A stretch of 41,768 nucleotides of DNA from an uncultured Ruminococcus sp. (GTDB taxonomy: Bacteria; Bacillota; Clostridia; Oscillospirales; Ruminococcaceae), in assembly GCA_902776945.1 (NCBI GenBank), contig CACYSH010000049.1, positions 1-41,768 of the forward strand. The letters are read 5' to 3'. A model generated the notes under the pieces. It was not told the DNA's origin. It saw only the letters and a program-made list of their open reading frames with translations, and did no database searches. Made by a program: the position numbers and the translations under genes. This document shows positions 9,018 to 18,376 of this stretch, piece by piece; within the stretch, counting starts at the first letter, position 1; every line of letters starts with the position of its first letter.

Positions 9018-10790
9018 TCAATCCCCATAGCCGTTACCAGCCTGTCCGGCGGCGGCGTTTTCGTCAGGCTTGTTTTCCATGAACTGCTCGTGCGATTTTA
9101 AGAACGCTTCGTTGTCGGGTGAATTCTCGTAATTTGACGTAACGTTCAGATATTCCTCCAGGCACAGCCCCTGCGAATGTATCGTCTGCGCAAGCTCCAC
9201 GCCGACATACCGCAGATGCCACGGCTCGTACTCGTAGCCCGTTATCATCTCCTTGCCCTTCGGAAACCGCACGATAAAGCCGTACTCCGCGCAATGCTCG
9301 TCCAGCCACTGCGCCTCGAACGTGTCGGCGAACGAGAACTCCGTGGAGTTTATGTCGTAGCAAAGCCCTGTCTGATGCTCGGAATGTCCCGGGCGTGCCG
9401 AAACCTTGTCCGCCTCTTCAAGACCGCGCTCGGCGGCGTATTCGTTGTATTTTGCTTCCTGCTCTTCGTAGCTGCGGTAGCCAGAATTTTGCCAGAGCGA
9501 CACGCCGTAATTTGTCCATGCGTCGGCTGCCATAGCGTAGAACGCCTGTTCCGCCTCGGGCGAAATGCCGGGCGCGTAGTCCTTCGGCAGAGAAAAGGTC
9601 TTGTTCACGATAAGTATGCCGTCAACGTATGTAAGACCATCCTGCTGGATAAGCGTATGCCCTGCGGCTTCTCCCGCGTAGGGGGTCGTGCCGACCACAG
9701 GCGGCGGAGCGGTCTTTTTCTCGATAGGCTCGGGCAGATCGTGAAGCTCCTCCTGCACCGTCGTTTTTTCAGGCTCCTGCATTATAAACGTCTGCGTTTC
9801 GCGGTTGCGCTTGTTAATGTGGACTATCATAAACCCGACGAACACCAGCACGGCGACCGCGACCGTTACCAAAAATATCTCGGCGTGCAGCTTGTCGCGG
9901 GCGCGTTTGTCGGCGCGGGCACGGCGAATCTTCGCAAGGCGTATTTGTTCCAGAACGGCTGCCTGAGTGTTCTCATCATACTCGCCGACGAACGTTCCCG
10001 AGTATACAAGCGGCTCGTGCGGTTTCCCGGGAGCAGGCTGTGCATTTGCGGGCTGTTGTGCATTTGCGGTCGGCTGTGCATTCACGGTCGGCTGTGCATT
10101 CGCGGGCTGTTGTGCATTCGCGGTCGGCTGTGCATTCGCGGTCGGCTGTGCCTTCACGGTCGGGGTACCCTGTGCCTTAACGGTCGGCTGTGCCTTCGCG
10201 GCAGGATTTGCCTTCACGTTCGGCTTTGCCTTTGCGGTCGGGGAACTCTGTGCCTTCACGTTCGGCTGTGTCTTCGCGGCAGGCTTTGCCTTTGCGGACT
10301 GCTTTGCCTTCGCGGACTGCTGTGCATTCGTGGTCAGCTTTGCCTTCATGAGCTTCGAAGCCTTTGCGATAGGGGAACTCTGCTTCTTTTTCTTAACGGG
10401 AGCTTTCTCCTGCGGCTTGTGCTTTGTAGCAGGCTGTGCCTTCGCGGTCGGCTGTGCCTTCACGGGCTGGGAAACCTTTACCGTCGGGGCAGCATTTACG
10501 GGCGGGGAACTCGGTGTATTTTTCGCGGCGGAAGTATTCTCCGGCGGATCATTGTTCTGCTGTTTGGGTTCCTCGAAATAATGATAATAATAATCATAAT
10601 AGCCATTATCATTATGGTCGTTATTATTGTTGGCATTGTTGGTACCATATTCATTTTTGTCATAATCGGCATTATCATCATAACGGTCGTAGTATCGCTG
10701 GTCTCCGTAGCGTTGGTCGTAGTACCGCTGGTCGTCGTAGCGTTCGTCGTCATAGCCGTTATCGTCATTGTAAGCACGCTCACTGTTCAA
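9018..10790 (-). CDS. Membrane-anchored VanY-type D,D-carboxypeptidase with long disordered N-terminus
   Basis: This 590-residue protein has a TTG start at 10790, with AGGAGG about 10 bases upstream and no ATG nearby. Residues 1-75 are Asp/Tyr/Arg/Asn-rich (RYYDQRYGDQRYYD), and 95-260 are an Ala/Lys/Gln/Pro repeat tract (KAQPTVKAQ, NAQPTANAQ). A basic segment is followed by one transmembrane helix (about 302-323). The enzyme domain is C-terminal. NSGYRSYEEQ, ARPGHSEHQTGLCYDIN (about 465-480) and EPWHLRYVG (about 523) contain the zinc and catalytic residues of the VanY family, which trims the terminal D-Ala of peptidoglycan stem peptides. The topology puts about 300 low-complexity residues in the cytoplasm, which is unusual for this family. 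The repeat tract could alternatively be an artefact of DNA slippage retained neutrally. Confidence 0.88.
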   Translation of the reverse strand: MNSERAYNDDNGYDDERYDDQRYYDQRYGDQRYYDRYDDNADYDKNEYGTNNANNNNDHNDNGYYDYYYHYFEEPKQQNNDPPENTSAAKNTPSSPPVNAAPTVKVSQPVKAQPTAKAQPATKHKPQEKAPVKKKKQSSPIAKASKLMKAKLTTNAQQSAKAKQSAKAKPAAKTQPNVKAQSSPTAKAKPNVKANPAAKAQPTVKAQGTPTVKAQPTANAQPTANAQQPANAQPTVNAQPTANAQQPANAQPAPGKPHEPLVYSGTFVGEYDENTQAAVLEQIRLAKIRRARADKRARDKLHAEIFLVTVAVAVLVFVGFMIVHINKRNRETQTFIMQEPEKTTVQEELHDLPEPIEKKTAPPPVVGTTPYAGEAAGHTLIQQDGLTYVDGILIVNKTFSLPKDYAPGISPEAEQAFYAMAADAWTNYGVSLWQNSGYRSYEEQEAKYNEYAAERGLEEADKVSARPGHSEHQTGLCYDINSTEFSFADTFEAQWLDEHCAEYGFIVRFPKGKEMITGYEYEPWHLRYVGVELAQTIHSQGLCLEEYLNVTSNYENSPDNEAFLKSHEQFMENKPDENAAAGQAGNGYGD

Positions 10791-10838
10791 GCGTCTGACC
10801 CCTCCTTCCGACTATGTATTTTTTCGGACTGTTCTTCT

Positions 10839-10867
10839 ATTATACCACATTGAAAGCCGTTTGTCAT
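10839..10867 (-). promoter_or_regulatory. Promoter of the VanY-like gene
   Basis: ATGACA (10862-10867), 17-base spacer, TATAAT (10839-10844) on the minus strand. Confidence 0.75.
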
Positions 10868-10928
10868 TACTTTTTTTAAAAAATTTTACGCCAAATTCTG
10901 ACGATAGCCCTTAAAACGGTTAGCACTT

Positions 10929-10955
10929 TTAGCACTCTTCTGCTTAGACTGCTAA
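10929..10955 (+). promoter_or_regulatory. CIRCE operator (HrcA site) upstream of hsp20
   Basis: TTAGCACTC, nine bases, GACTGCTAA. This is the CIRCE inverted repeat TTAGCACTC-N9-GAGTGCTAA with one mismatch in 18. A second left half-site, TTAGCACTT, abuts it at 10920-10928. CIRCE binds the HrcA repressor in Firmicutes, so the heat-shock gene downstream is probably HrcA-controlled. I could not identify the matching -35/-10 with confidence. Confidence 0.85.
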
Positions 10956-11081
10956 TTTTTATCTGATTTTCACGATATTATCACTATATCAACATACAGT
11001 GGGGGTATCATATATACAGTTAAGAAAAAGAGAAACACAAAAGGAAAGTTGAAAAAGAAATACCTGAAAGGACTGATACCA

Positions 11082-11096
11082 ATGTGCCGGCTGTGA
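11082..11096 (+). other. Possible four-residue leader ORF (MCRL)
   Basis: ATG TGC CGG CTG TGA is preceded by GAAAGGA with 9-base spacing, in the hsp20 leader. It may be chance. A good ribosome site ahead of such a short frame is the only support. Confidence 0.25.
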
Positions 11097-11145
11097 TCTA
11101 TCATATCGGACAAAATCAAAATCGGAAAGTTTGAAAAAATTTGTA

Positions 11146-11190
11146 TGGCAAAGATTTTTGCCGGCAGCCTATCGGCTGCATGAAGGAGGA
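11146..11190 (+). promoter_or_regulatory. Two tandem hairpins next to the hsp20 ribosome site
   Basis: GGCAAA can pair with TTTGCC (about 11147-11162), and GCAGCC (11164-11169) with GGCTGC (11174-11179), which ends three bases before AAGGAGG. They could act as a 5' stabiliser or a temperature-sensitive translation element. Function is inferred only from position. Confidence 0.45.
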
Positions 11191-11197
11191 TAAGCTT

Positions 11198-11641
11198 ATG
11201 TTTGGCATTGCACCTTTTGAAAGAAGATCACCTGATTTCTTTGACCCGTTTGACGACTTTTTCGGAAGCAGACCCGCCCCGACTTTCGGCGGCTTCAAGA
11301 CCGATGTGCGCGACGAGGGCGATAAATATATACTGGAGGCAGAACTTCCGGGCTTCGAGAAGGACGAGATCAAGCTCGATATTCTGGGCGATATGCTGAC
11401 CCTCTCGGCAGAGCATTGCACCGAAACGAACGAGGAGCCTGACAAGGAAAACAAAGAGGGCAAAAAGCCCCCGAAATATATCAGGCGCGAGCGCAGCTGC
11501 TGCTCGCTGAAGCGCAGCTTTGACCTCACGGGAGTAGACACCGATAAGATCAGCGCGGAGTACAAAAACGGCATTCTGTATATGGATCTGCCGAAGAAGC
11601 ACCCCGATGTTCCGCAGACGCGCCGTCTTGAGATAAGATAA
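11198..11641 (+). CDS. hsp20: Small heat-shock protein Hsp20 (alpha-crystallin family)
   Basis: This 147-residue cytoplasmic ATP-independent holdase has a Phe-rich N-terminal arm (RRSPDFFDPFDDFFG), an alpha-crystallin domain of about residues 35-135 (YILEAELPGFEKDEIKLDI near its start) and the family signature EYKNGILYMDLPK near its end. An RRLEIR tail matches the usual C-terminal strand motif that binds neighbouring subunits. Length is normal for the family. The ATG at 11198 follows AAGGAGG by 9 bases. An in-frame TTG at 11141 lies inside the leader hairpins and is not favoured. A CIRCE site and a long structured leader lie upstream, and a strong terminator follows, so this is a single-gene heat-shock unit. 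Confidence 0.92.
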   Translation: MFGIAPFERRSPDFFDPFDDFFGSRPAPTFGGFKTDVRDEGDKYILEAELPGFEKDEIKLDILGDMLTLSAEHCTETNEEPDKENKEGKKPPKYIRRERSCCSLKRSFDLTGVDTDKISAEYKNGILYMDLPKKHPDVPQTRRLEIR

Positions 11642-11696
11642 TAAGATAAAGATAAATATAAACTTCACGAGTGGTTATTAATCACCTCCTTATATT

Positions 11697-11732
11697 GCCC
11701 CCGGCAGACACACCTACTGCCGGGGGCTTTTT
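11697..11732 (+). terminator. Terminator after hsp20
   Basis: GCCCCCGGCAG (11697-11707) pairs perfectly with CTGCCGGGGGC (11717-11727), followed by TTTTT. Confidence 0.95.
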
Positions 11733-11734
11733 CT

Positions 11735-12025
11735 TAGTGTATAGTTAATAGTGAATAGTTAATAGTTAAGGTGCGCCTTACGGCGCGTGTTTTCCTGTGC
11801 GCCCGTGTGACCCCACAAGACAAAATGTAGGGCGGAGGCTTGCCCCCGCCGCTTGCCCGCACAACCTCACCGATTTCACAAAACACATATTGTTCGTGAA
11901 CAAATAAATCTTGCAAACCCGCACGTTTTTTCGGTGGAACGGCGGGGGGCGAATCTGTCACCGCCCTACAAGATTTGTGATAATCTGAATTTATGCCGAT
12001 TAACGGCATTGCTCATTTACAGTAT
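11735..12025. repeat. Repeat-filled gap between hsp20 and pyrG
   Basis: The gap contains short AT repeats (ATAGTTAATAGTGAATAGTT) at 11740-11768, a P1 palindrome at 11828-11850 and the small palindrome TTGTTCGTGAACAA at 11889-11902. A degenerate P1 arm (11941-11970) is joined to the module ATTAACGGCATTGCTCATTT (11999-12018). No gene is evident. Confidence 0.7.
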
Positions 12026-12056
12026 AAAAAAAGAGATGCCCGAAAGCATCTCTTTT
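12026..12056 (-). terminator. Terminator of pyrG
   Basis: AAAGAGATGC and GCATCTCTTT (12030-12039, 12046-12055) form a 10-bp stem. On the minus strand it is followed by a run of T, starting 4 bases after the original pyrG stop codon. Confidence 0.88.
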
Positions 12057-12059
12057 ATC

Positions 12060-13608
<1,549 letters not shown>

Positions 13609-13615
13609 CTATTAT

Positions 13616-13644
13616 ATCATACCACGTTTCGGAAAAAAAAGCAA
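13616..13644 (-). promoter_or_regulatory. Promoter of pyrG
   Basis: TTGCTT (13639-13644), 17 bases, TATGAT (13616-13621) on the minus strand. A TATAAT overlaps just downstream, but without a suitable -35. Confidence 0.6.
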
Positions 13645-13724
13645 GTATTCCGGCGAAATTTAAGAATTATTTTTAAAATGATATTGACTTGACTGAACAA
13701 AAAATCCTAAACAAAGTTTATCTC

Positions 13725-13753
13725 TTGACAAACTCCGAAAAATGTGCTACAAT
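13725..13753 (+). promoter_or_regulatory. Promoter of the toxin-antitoxin operon
   Basis: A perfect TTGACA (13725-13730), 17 bases and TACAAT (13748-13753), overlapping an alternating TA tract that could be the autoregulatory operator. Confidence 0.82.
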
Positions 13754-13795
13754 ATATATACAACATGAACACATATAACCGAAAGGAGAATTACT

Positions 13796-14101
13796 ATGAC
13801 AAGAGACGATACTTTACACGTCCGCGTGAACGGCGATATAAAGAGACAGGCTGAGGAAGTTTTTGCGCGGCTGGGAATTTCTCTTTCCGACGCGGTGAAT
13901 ATGTTTCTGGCACAGTCTGCGCTGAATAAGGGTATGCCGTTCCGCCCCGAGATACCCGATTCCGCGCCCGAATCCGTGATAGTTCACAGTGAGGAAGAAC
14001 TGGCGGAAAGGCTTGACCGCGCCGAAAAGCACATCGCGGAGGGCAAAGTCTATTCGGCTGACGAGGTTTTTGAAAGCATGAGGGCAAAGTATGGAATATG
14101 A
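13796..14101 (+). CDS. RelB/DinJ-family antitoxin
   Basis: This 101-residue protein has an N-terminal ribbon-helix-helix DNA-binding segment (LHVRVNGDIKRQAEEVFARL) and the ISLSDAVNMFLAQSA helix typical of RelB/DinJ. An acidic, probably flexible C-terminus follows that would wrap the toxin. GAAAGGAG precedes the ATG. It overlaps the toxin gene by 11 bases, so translation is coupled. By analogy, antitoxin alone or with toxin represses its own promoter at 13725. Confidence 0.88.
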   Translation: MTRDDTLHVRVNGDIKRQAEEVFARLGISLSDAVNMFLAQSALNKGMPFRPEIPDSAPESVIVHSEEELAERLDRAEKHIAEGKVYSADEVFESMRAKYGI

Positions 14102-14378
14102 AATAATATTGTCCGTGGATTTCAAAAATTCTCTTGATAAAATCCTGAATTATATGATCTTTGTTCTTGATAATCCTCTTGCTGCATCGGCGTTAAATGA
14201 TGAGCTTGAACGGGTCACAAAGATCATAAGCGTTTTCCCCGAGTCATTTAAAGAAAGAGAAAACCGTCCGGGAACAAGGTACGCTATTGTAAGAAACTAT
14301 ATGCTTCTGTATTCGTTTGACGCTGACGAAATGACGGTCACTTTTAAGGATATAGTTTACGCAAAAGGTAAATTCTGA
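14091..14378 (+). CDS. RelE/ParE-superfamily toxin
   Basis: This 95-residue protein has the RelE/ParE layout: an N-terminal beta strand and helix (IILSVDFKNSLDKILNYM), a second helix (PLAASALNDELERVTKII) and a C-terminal sheet with RPGTRYAIVRNYMLLYSF and ITFKDIVYAKGKF-like strands. Members either cleave mRNA on the ribosome (RelE) or poison gyrase (ParE), and the sequence does not settle which. The conserved Arg in RYAIVRNY and the Lys at the C-terminus are consistent with RelE-type, but weakly. Its start lies inside the antitoxin gene. Confidence 0.85.
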   Translation: MEYEIILSVDFKNSLDKILNYMIFVLDNPLAASALNDELERVTKIISVFPESFKERENRPGTRYAIVRNYMLLYSFDADEMTVTFKDIVYAKGKF

Positions 14379-14403
14379 AATTGTTAATTTTTTTCACTCT
14401 CCC

Positions 14404-14432
14404 TTGACAAATCCCCCGCCGCGTGTTATACT
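14404..14432 (+). promoter_or_regulatory. Promoter of the ileS leader
   Basis: A perfect TTGACA (14404-14409), 17 bases, TATACT (14427-14432), immediately upstream of the T-box leader. Confidence 0.85.
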
Positions 14433-14439
14433 AAATTTT

Positions 14440-14698
14440 GTATAGTTGCAAAGGCTGTGACGAAGACAGTAAGCACACGGGCGAAAGCCAAAGCGAGCCG
14501 CGGAGGGTGAGAGCGCGGCGCCGGTAGCCGTCTGCCGAATATCACTTCCGAGCCGCGCACCTAAAGCCCCGGGCGGGCGAGTAGGCTGCGCCGTTTTTCC
14601 GCGTTAAGGATAGTCGTATGTCGGTACGATGTAAAAATGGGTGGTTATAACGTAAGTTTCGGCTTTCGTCCTGTTTTACACGGGCGGGGGCTTTTTTT
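14440..14698 (+). promoter_or_regulatory. T-box leader, isoleucine specifier
   Basis: The leader shows the T-box landmarks in order. GTGACGAAGACAGTAAG (about 14457-14473) is the stem I base with GA motif. GGAGGGTGAGAGC and GCCGGTAGCC follow in the stem I arm. The specifier-loop context is GAATATCACTTCC with ATC at 14541-14543. The T-box proper AAAAATGGGTGGTTATAACG (14634-14653) comes next, followed by a terminator. ATC is an isoleucine codon and ileS lies downstream. Uncharged tRNA-Ile would pair with the specifier and the UGG bulge and favour read-through. The T-box sequence departs from the usual GGGTGGNACCGCG in its second half. Confidence 0.9.
14661..14698 (+). terminator. T-box-controlled terminator
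   Basis: GCTTTCGTCC (14662-14671) pairs with GGGCGGGGGC (14682-14691) using several G-U pairs, then seven T. Its 5' arm is close to the T-box bulge, as required for an antiterminator switch. Confidence 0.82.
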
Positions 14699-14714
14699 AT
14701 TTGGGAGGTGCGCT

Positions 14715-15182
14715 ATGTCAGCAAGCTATGCTGGGGCTTTTAAGGCGGTATTTTTAGCGGTGTTTATTTTCGTCGATCTGATCTTGTTTCTTGTGCCGTT
14801 TCTGATGACGCGCTCGCGGAACAGGAAGCTCCGCGAATACACCATTACCGCCGAAGCGACCGTTATTGATATGTCAAGAGAACATAACAAAGCGTATCAC
14901 GGCGGAGGACATAACAGCGGAAGACATAACAACAACGCCCCGATGTGGTACCCTACCTATCAGTACGCAGTCGGCGGGCAGGTGTTCACCCACAAAAGTC
15001 ACGTCGGCACGAGCGCCAAGCCCTATGAGGTCGGCGATAAGCTCAAAATTCTCGTTGACCCGAACAATTACGAGAAATATATTATCCCCGACAGCAAGGG
15101 CTTTAAGCTCGCGACCGGCATTCTTTGGGCGCTGTTTGCGTTTTTCCTTATAGGAATTGTCTGCGCGGCGCTGTTTATGTAA
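14715..15182 (+). CDS. DUF3592-type membrane protein
   Basis: This 155-residue protein has transmembrane segments near both ends (about residues 8-30 and 132-153). Between them is a soluble beta domain with the DUF3592 pattern: TITAEATVIDMSRE, a His/Gly/Asn-rich loop, YPTYQYAVGGQVFTHKSHVG, then YEVGDKLKILVDPNNYEKY. The function of the family is unknown. GGGAGG lies 6 bases before the ATG. It begins 17 bases after the T-box terminator and is followed 44 bases later by ileS with no visible promoter between them. It should therefore be transcribed only when tRNA-Ile is uncharged. Confidence 0.83.
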   Translation: MSASYAGAFKAVFLAVFIFVDLILFLVPFLMTRSRNRKLREYTITAEATVIDMSREHNKAYHGGGHNSGRHNNNAPMWYPTYQYAVGGQVFTHKSHVGTSAKPYEVGDKLKILVDPNNYEKYIIPDSKGFKLATGILWALFAFFLIGIVCAALFM

Positions 15183-15226
15183 ATTTATCCCGGTAATTTG
15201 GTTACTAAACGAAAGGATTGATAGAT

Positions 15227-18200
15227 ATGTACAAAAAGGTCGATTCAAATCTGAACTTTGTTCAGAGGGAAAAGCAGGTCGAAAAGTTCTGGAAAGAGAA
15301 CGGCATATTTGAAAAGCAGATCGACTCCCGCAGAAAGGGCGAGAGCTATGTTTTCTATGACGGTCCTCCGACGGCGAACGGCAAGCCGCATATCGGACAC
15401 GTTCTCACCCGCGCTATCAAGGACATGATACCCCGCTACCACGCCATGAAGGGCGCTATGGTTCCGAGAAAAGCCGGCTGGGACACTCACGGTCTGCCGG
15501 TCGAGCTGGAAGTAGAAAAACTGCTCGGTCTCGACGGCAAGGAGCAGATCGAGGAATACGGTCTGGAGCCGTTCATCACCAAGTGCAAGGAATCCGTATG
15601 GAAGTACAAGGGTATGTGGGAGGACTTCTCCGGCACCGTCGGTTTCTGGGCGGATATGGATAACCCCTACGTTACCTATCATAACAGCTTTATTGAATCG
15701 GAATGGTGGGCTTTGAAGCAGATATACGATAAGGGTCTGCTTTACAAGGGCTTCAAGATCGTGCCTTACTGCCCGCGCTGCGGAACTCCTCTTTCGTCGC
15801 ACGAAGTGGCACAGGGCTATAAGCTCGTAAAGGAGCGCTCGGCAGTCGCCCGCTTCAAGATAAAGGGCGAGGACAACGCTTACTTCCTCGCATGGACGAC
15901 CACCCCGTGGACGCTGCCCTCTAACGTGGCGCTCTGCGTGAACCCGAACGAGACCTACTGCCGCGTAAACGCCGCCGACGGTCGCACCTATATCATGGCG
16001 GAGGCACTTCTTGACAGCGTTCTCGGTTCGCTCGCGGCTGACGGCAAGCCCGCTTATGAGGTTGTCGAGACCTACAAGGGAACCGACCTCGAATACAAGG
16101 AATACGAGCCGCTCTTCAAATGCACCGAGGACTATGTGGCAAAGCTGCCGCAGAAGGGTCATTATATCGTTTGTGATACCTACGTTACCATGTCCGACGG
16201 TACAGGTATCGTTCATATCGCTCCCGCATTCGGTGAGGACGACGCCAACGTCGGCAGAAAGTACGACCTGCCCTTCGTGCAGTTCGTTGACGGCGCGGGC
16301 AACATGACCGAAGAGACCCCCTACGCGGGTATGTTCGTAAAGAAAGCCGACCCCGAAGTATTAAAAGACCTTGACAAGGAGGGCAAGCTGTTCTCCGCGC
16401 CCAAGTTCGAGCATGAATATCCGCATTGCTGGCGCTGCAAGTCGCCGCTTATCTACTACGCCCGCGACAGCTGGTTCATCAAGATGACCGCCGTTAAGGA
16501 CAAGCTCATCGCCAACAACGCTACCGTAAACTGGTACCCGAAGAACATCGGCGAGGGACGTTTCGGCGACTGGCTGAAAAACGTTCAGGACTGGGGCATC
16601 TCCCGCAACAGATACTGGGGAACTCCTCTCAATATCTGGGAGTGCGAGTGCGGCTGCCGTCATTCTATCGGCTCTATCGAGGAGCTTAAATCCATGTCCG
16701 ACAACTGCCCCGACGATATAGAGCTTCACCGCCCCTACATCGACGCGGTTACTATCAAATGTCCCGAGTGCGGCAAGCAGATGAAGCGCGTTTCCGAGGT
16801 TATCGACTGCTGGTTCGATTCGGGCGCTATGCCTTTCGCGCAGCATCACTATCCGTTCGAGAACAAAGAGCTTTTCGAGAGCCAGTTCCCCGCCGACTTC
16901 ATTTCCGAAGCGGTCGATCAGACCCGCGGCTGGTTCTATTCGCTCATGGCTATTTCTACTCTTCTGTTCGACAAAGCACCTTACAAGAACGTCGTTGTTC
17001 TCGGTCTTGTGCTTGACGAGAACGGCGAGAAAATGTCTAAATCGAAGGGCAACGCTGTCGATCCGTTCGCCGCGCTTGAAAAGCACGGTGCCGACGCGGT
17101 AAGGTGGTACTTCTACACCAACTCTGCGCCGTGGCTGCCGAACAAGTTCAGCGACGACAACGTTACCGAAGGTCAGCGCAATTTCATGGGTACGCTTTGG
17201 AATACCTACGCTTTCTATGTGCTTTACGCCGATATTGACGGTTTCGACCACACAAAGCATACTCTCAAATACGACAAGCTGTCTGTAATGGACAAGTGGA
17301 TCCTTTCCAAGATGAACAGCATGATCAAGGCTGCCGACGAGAACCTTGCGGGCTACCGCATTCCCGAAGCGGCTAAAGCTATGCAGACCTTTGTGGACGA
17401 TCTTTCGAACTGGTACGTCCGCCGCGGTCGTGAAAGATACTGGGCTCCCGAAATGACGCAGGACAAGATAAACGCCTACATGACCCTGCATACGGCTCTT
17501 GTGAACCTCTGCAAGTGTGCGGCTCCCATGGTGCCTTTCATCACAGAAGAAATATATCAGAACATCGTGCGCAGCGTTGACCCGACCGCGCCCGAAAGCA
17601 TTCACCTCTGCGACTATCCGAAGGCGGACGAGAGCATGATCGACGCGGAGCTTGAACAGGACATGGAGCAGGTACTTATCATCAAGGCGCTGGGTCTTGC
17701 GGCGAGAAATGCTTCCAACAGAAAGATCCGTCAGCCGCTTGCGAAAATGTACATCAAGAGCGACATCAAGCTGCCCGAGACCTACCTTGACATAATCCGC
17801 GATGAGGTGAACGTCAAGTGCATCGAGTACAGCGACAACGTTTCGGACTTCATCGGCTACAAGTTCAAGCCGCAGCTGAAAACGCTGGGACCCAAGTTCG
17901 GCAGACATCTGAACGAGATACGCACGGCACTGGCGGAGCTTGACGGAAACGCGGCTTATGCGGAGCTTGAAGCTAACGGCGTTATGAAGCTCACCATTTC
18001 GACCGGAGAGATCGAGCTTATGAGGGAAGATGTTCTTATCGAGACCGAGCAGCGCGGCGGGTACTTCACGCAGACCGACAGCGGCGTTACGATCGCGCTC
18101 GATACCAATCTTACGCCCGAGCTTGTCGAAGAGGGTTATGTCCGCGAGTTCATTTCGAAGGTGCAGAAAATGCGCAAGGACAGCGGGTTTGAGGTCATGG

Positions 18201-18376
18201 ACAGGATAATCATTCATATCGGCGGTAATGATAAGCTGGCTGAGATCGTGGCGAAGAATGAGGCTGATATAAGTAAGAAGCTGCTTTCGGATAAGCTGTT
18301 GAATGACGGTGCTGAGGGCGGTAAGGAATACGATATGGGCGGTGAAATGCTGACCATAGCGGTTGAAAAGGTATAA
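15227..18376 (+). CDS. ileS: Isoleucyl-tRNA synthetase
   Basis: This 1049-residue class I synthetase charges tRNA-Ile. The nucleotide-binding motif is KPHIGHVL (HIGH at about residues 55-58) and the KMSKS loop is GEKMSKSKGNAVDP (about 602-606). An editing (CP1) domain with TTPWTLPSNVALCVN lies between them. SEVIDCWFDSGAMPFAQ is the class I core, and the C-terminal anticodon-binding region follows. The length and the absence of a C-terminal zinc domain fit the long, eukaryote-like clade found in many Clostridia. Members of that clade are often naturally mupirocin-tolerant, which is established for some relatives and inferred here. The ATG at 15227 has AAAGGA 9 bases upstream. It is co-transcribed behind the T-box and the DUF3592 gene. 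Confidence 0.96.
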   Translation: MYKKVDSNLNFVQREKQVEKFWKENGIFEKQIDSRRKGESYVFYDGPPTANGKPHIGHVLTRAIKDMIPRYHAMKGAMVPRKAGWDTHGLPVELEVEKLLGLDGKEQIEEYGLEPFITKCKESVWKYKGMWEDFSGTVGFWADMDNPYVTYHNSFIESEWWALKQIYDKGLLYKGFKIVPYCPRCGTPLSSHEVAQGYKLVKERSAVARFKIKGEDNAYFLAWTTTPWTLPSNVALCVNPNETYCRVNAADGRTYIMAEALLDSVLGSLAADGKPAYEVVETYKGTDLEYKEYEPLFKCTEDYVAKLPQKGHYIVCDTYVTMSDGTGIVHIAPAFGEDDANVGRKYDLPFVQFVDGAGNMTEETPYAGMFVKKADPEVLKDLDKEGKLFSAPKFEHEYPHCWRCKSPLIYYARDSWFIKMTAVKDKLIANNATVNWYPKNIGEGRFGDWLKNVQDWGISRNRYWGTPLNIWECECGCRHSIGSIEELKSMSDNCPDDIELHRPYIDAVTIKCPECGKQMKRVSEVIDCWFDSGAMPFAQHHYPFENKELFESQFPADFISEAVDQTRGWFYSLMAISTLLFDKAPYKNVVVLGLVLDENGEKMSKSKGNAVDPFAALEKHGADAVRWYFYTNSAPWLPNKFSDDNVTEGQRNFMGTLWNTYAFYVLYADIDGFDHTKHTLKYDKLSVMDKWILSKMNSMIKAADENLAGYRIPEAAKAMQTFVDDLSNWYVRRGRERYWAPEMTQDKINAYMTLHTALVNLCKCAAPMVPFITEEIYQNIVRSVDPTAPESIHLCDYPKADESMIDAELEQDMEQVLIIKALGLAARNASNRKIRQPLAKMYIKSDIKLPETYLDIIRDEVNVKCIEYSDNVSDFIGYKFKPQLKTLGPKFGRHLNEIRTALAELDGNAAYAELEANGVMKLTISTGEIELMREDVLIETEQRGGYFTQTDSGVTIALDTNLTPELVEEGYVREFISKVQKMRKDSGFEVMDRIIIHIGGNDKLAEIVAKNEADISKKLLSDKLLNDGAEGGKEYDMGGEMLTIAVEKV

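Noticed and set aside
9177-10853. 558-codon plus-strand frame opposite the VanY gene with CIRG/CLRG repeats
   Set aside because: The repeats are the reverse reading of the KAQPT/NAQPT tract. It has no start signal, and the hydrophobic end is the reverse of the Asp/Tyr/Asn tract.
11141-11197. N-terminally longer Hsp20 from a TTG at 11141
   Set aside because: It would translate through two hairpins and through the strong ribosome site that serves the ATG at 11198.
16361-18217. 618-codon open frame opposite ileS
   Set aside because: This is an antisense shadow of ileS with no recognisable domains, and it would overlap an essential gene completely.
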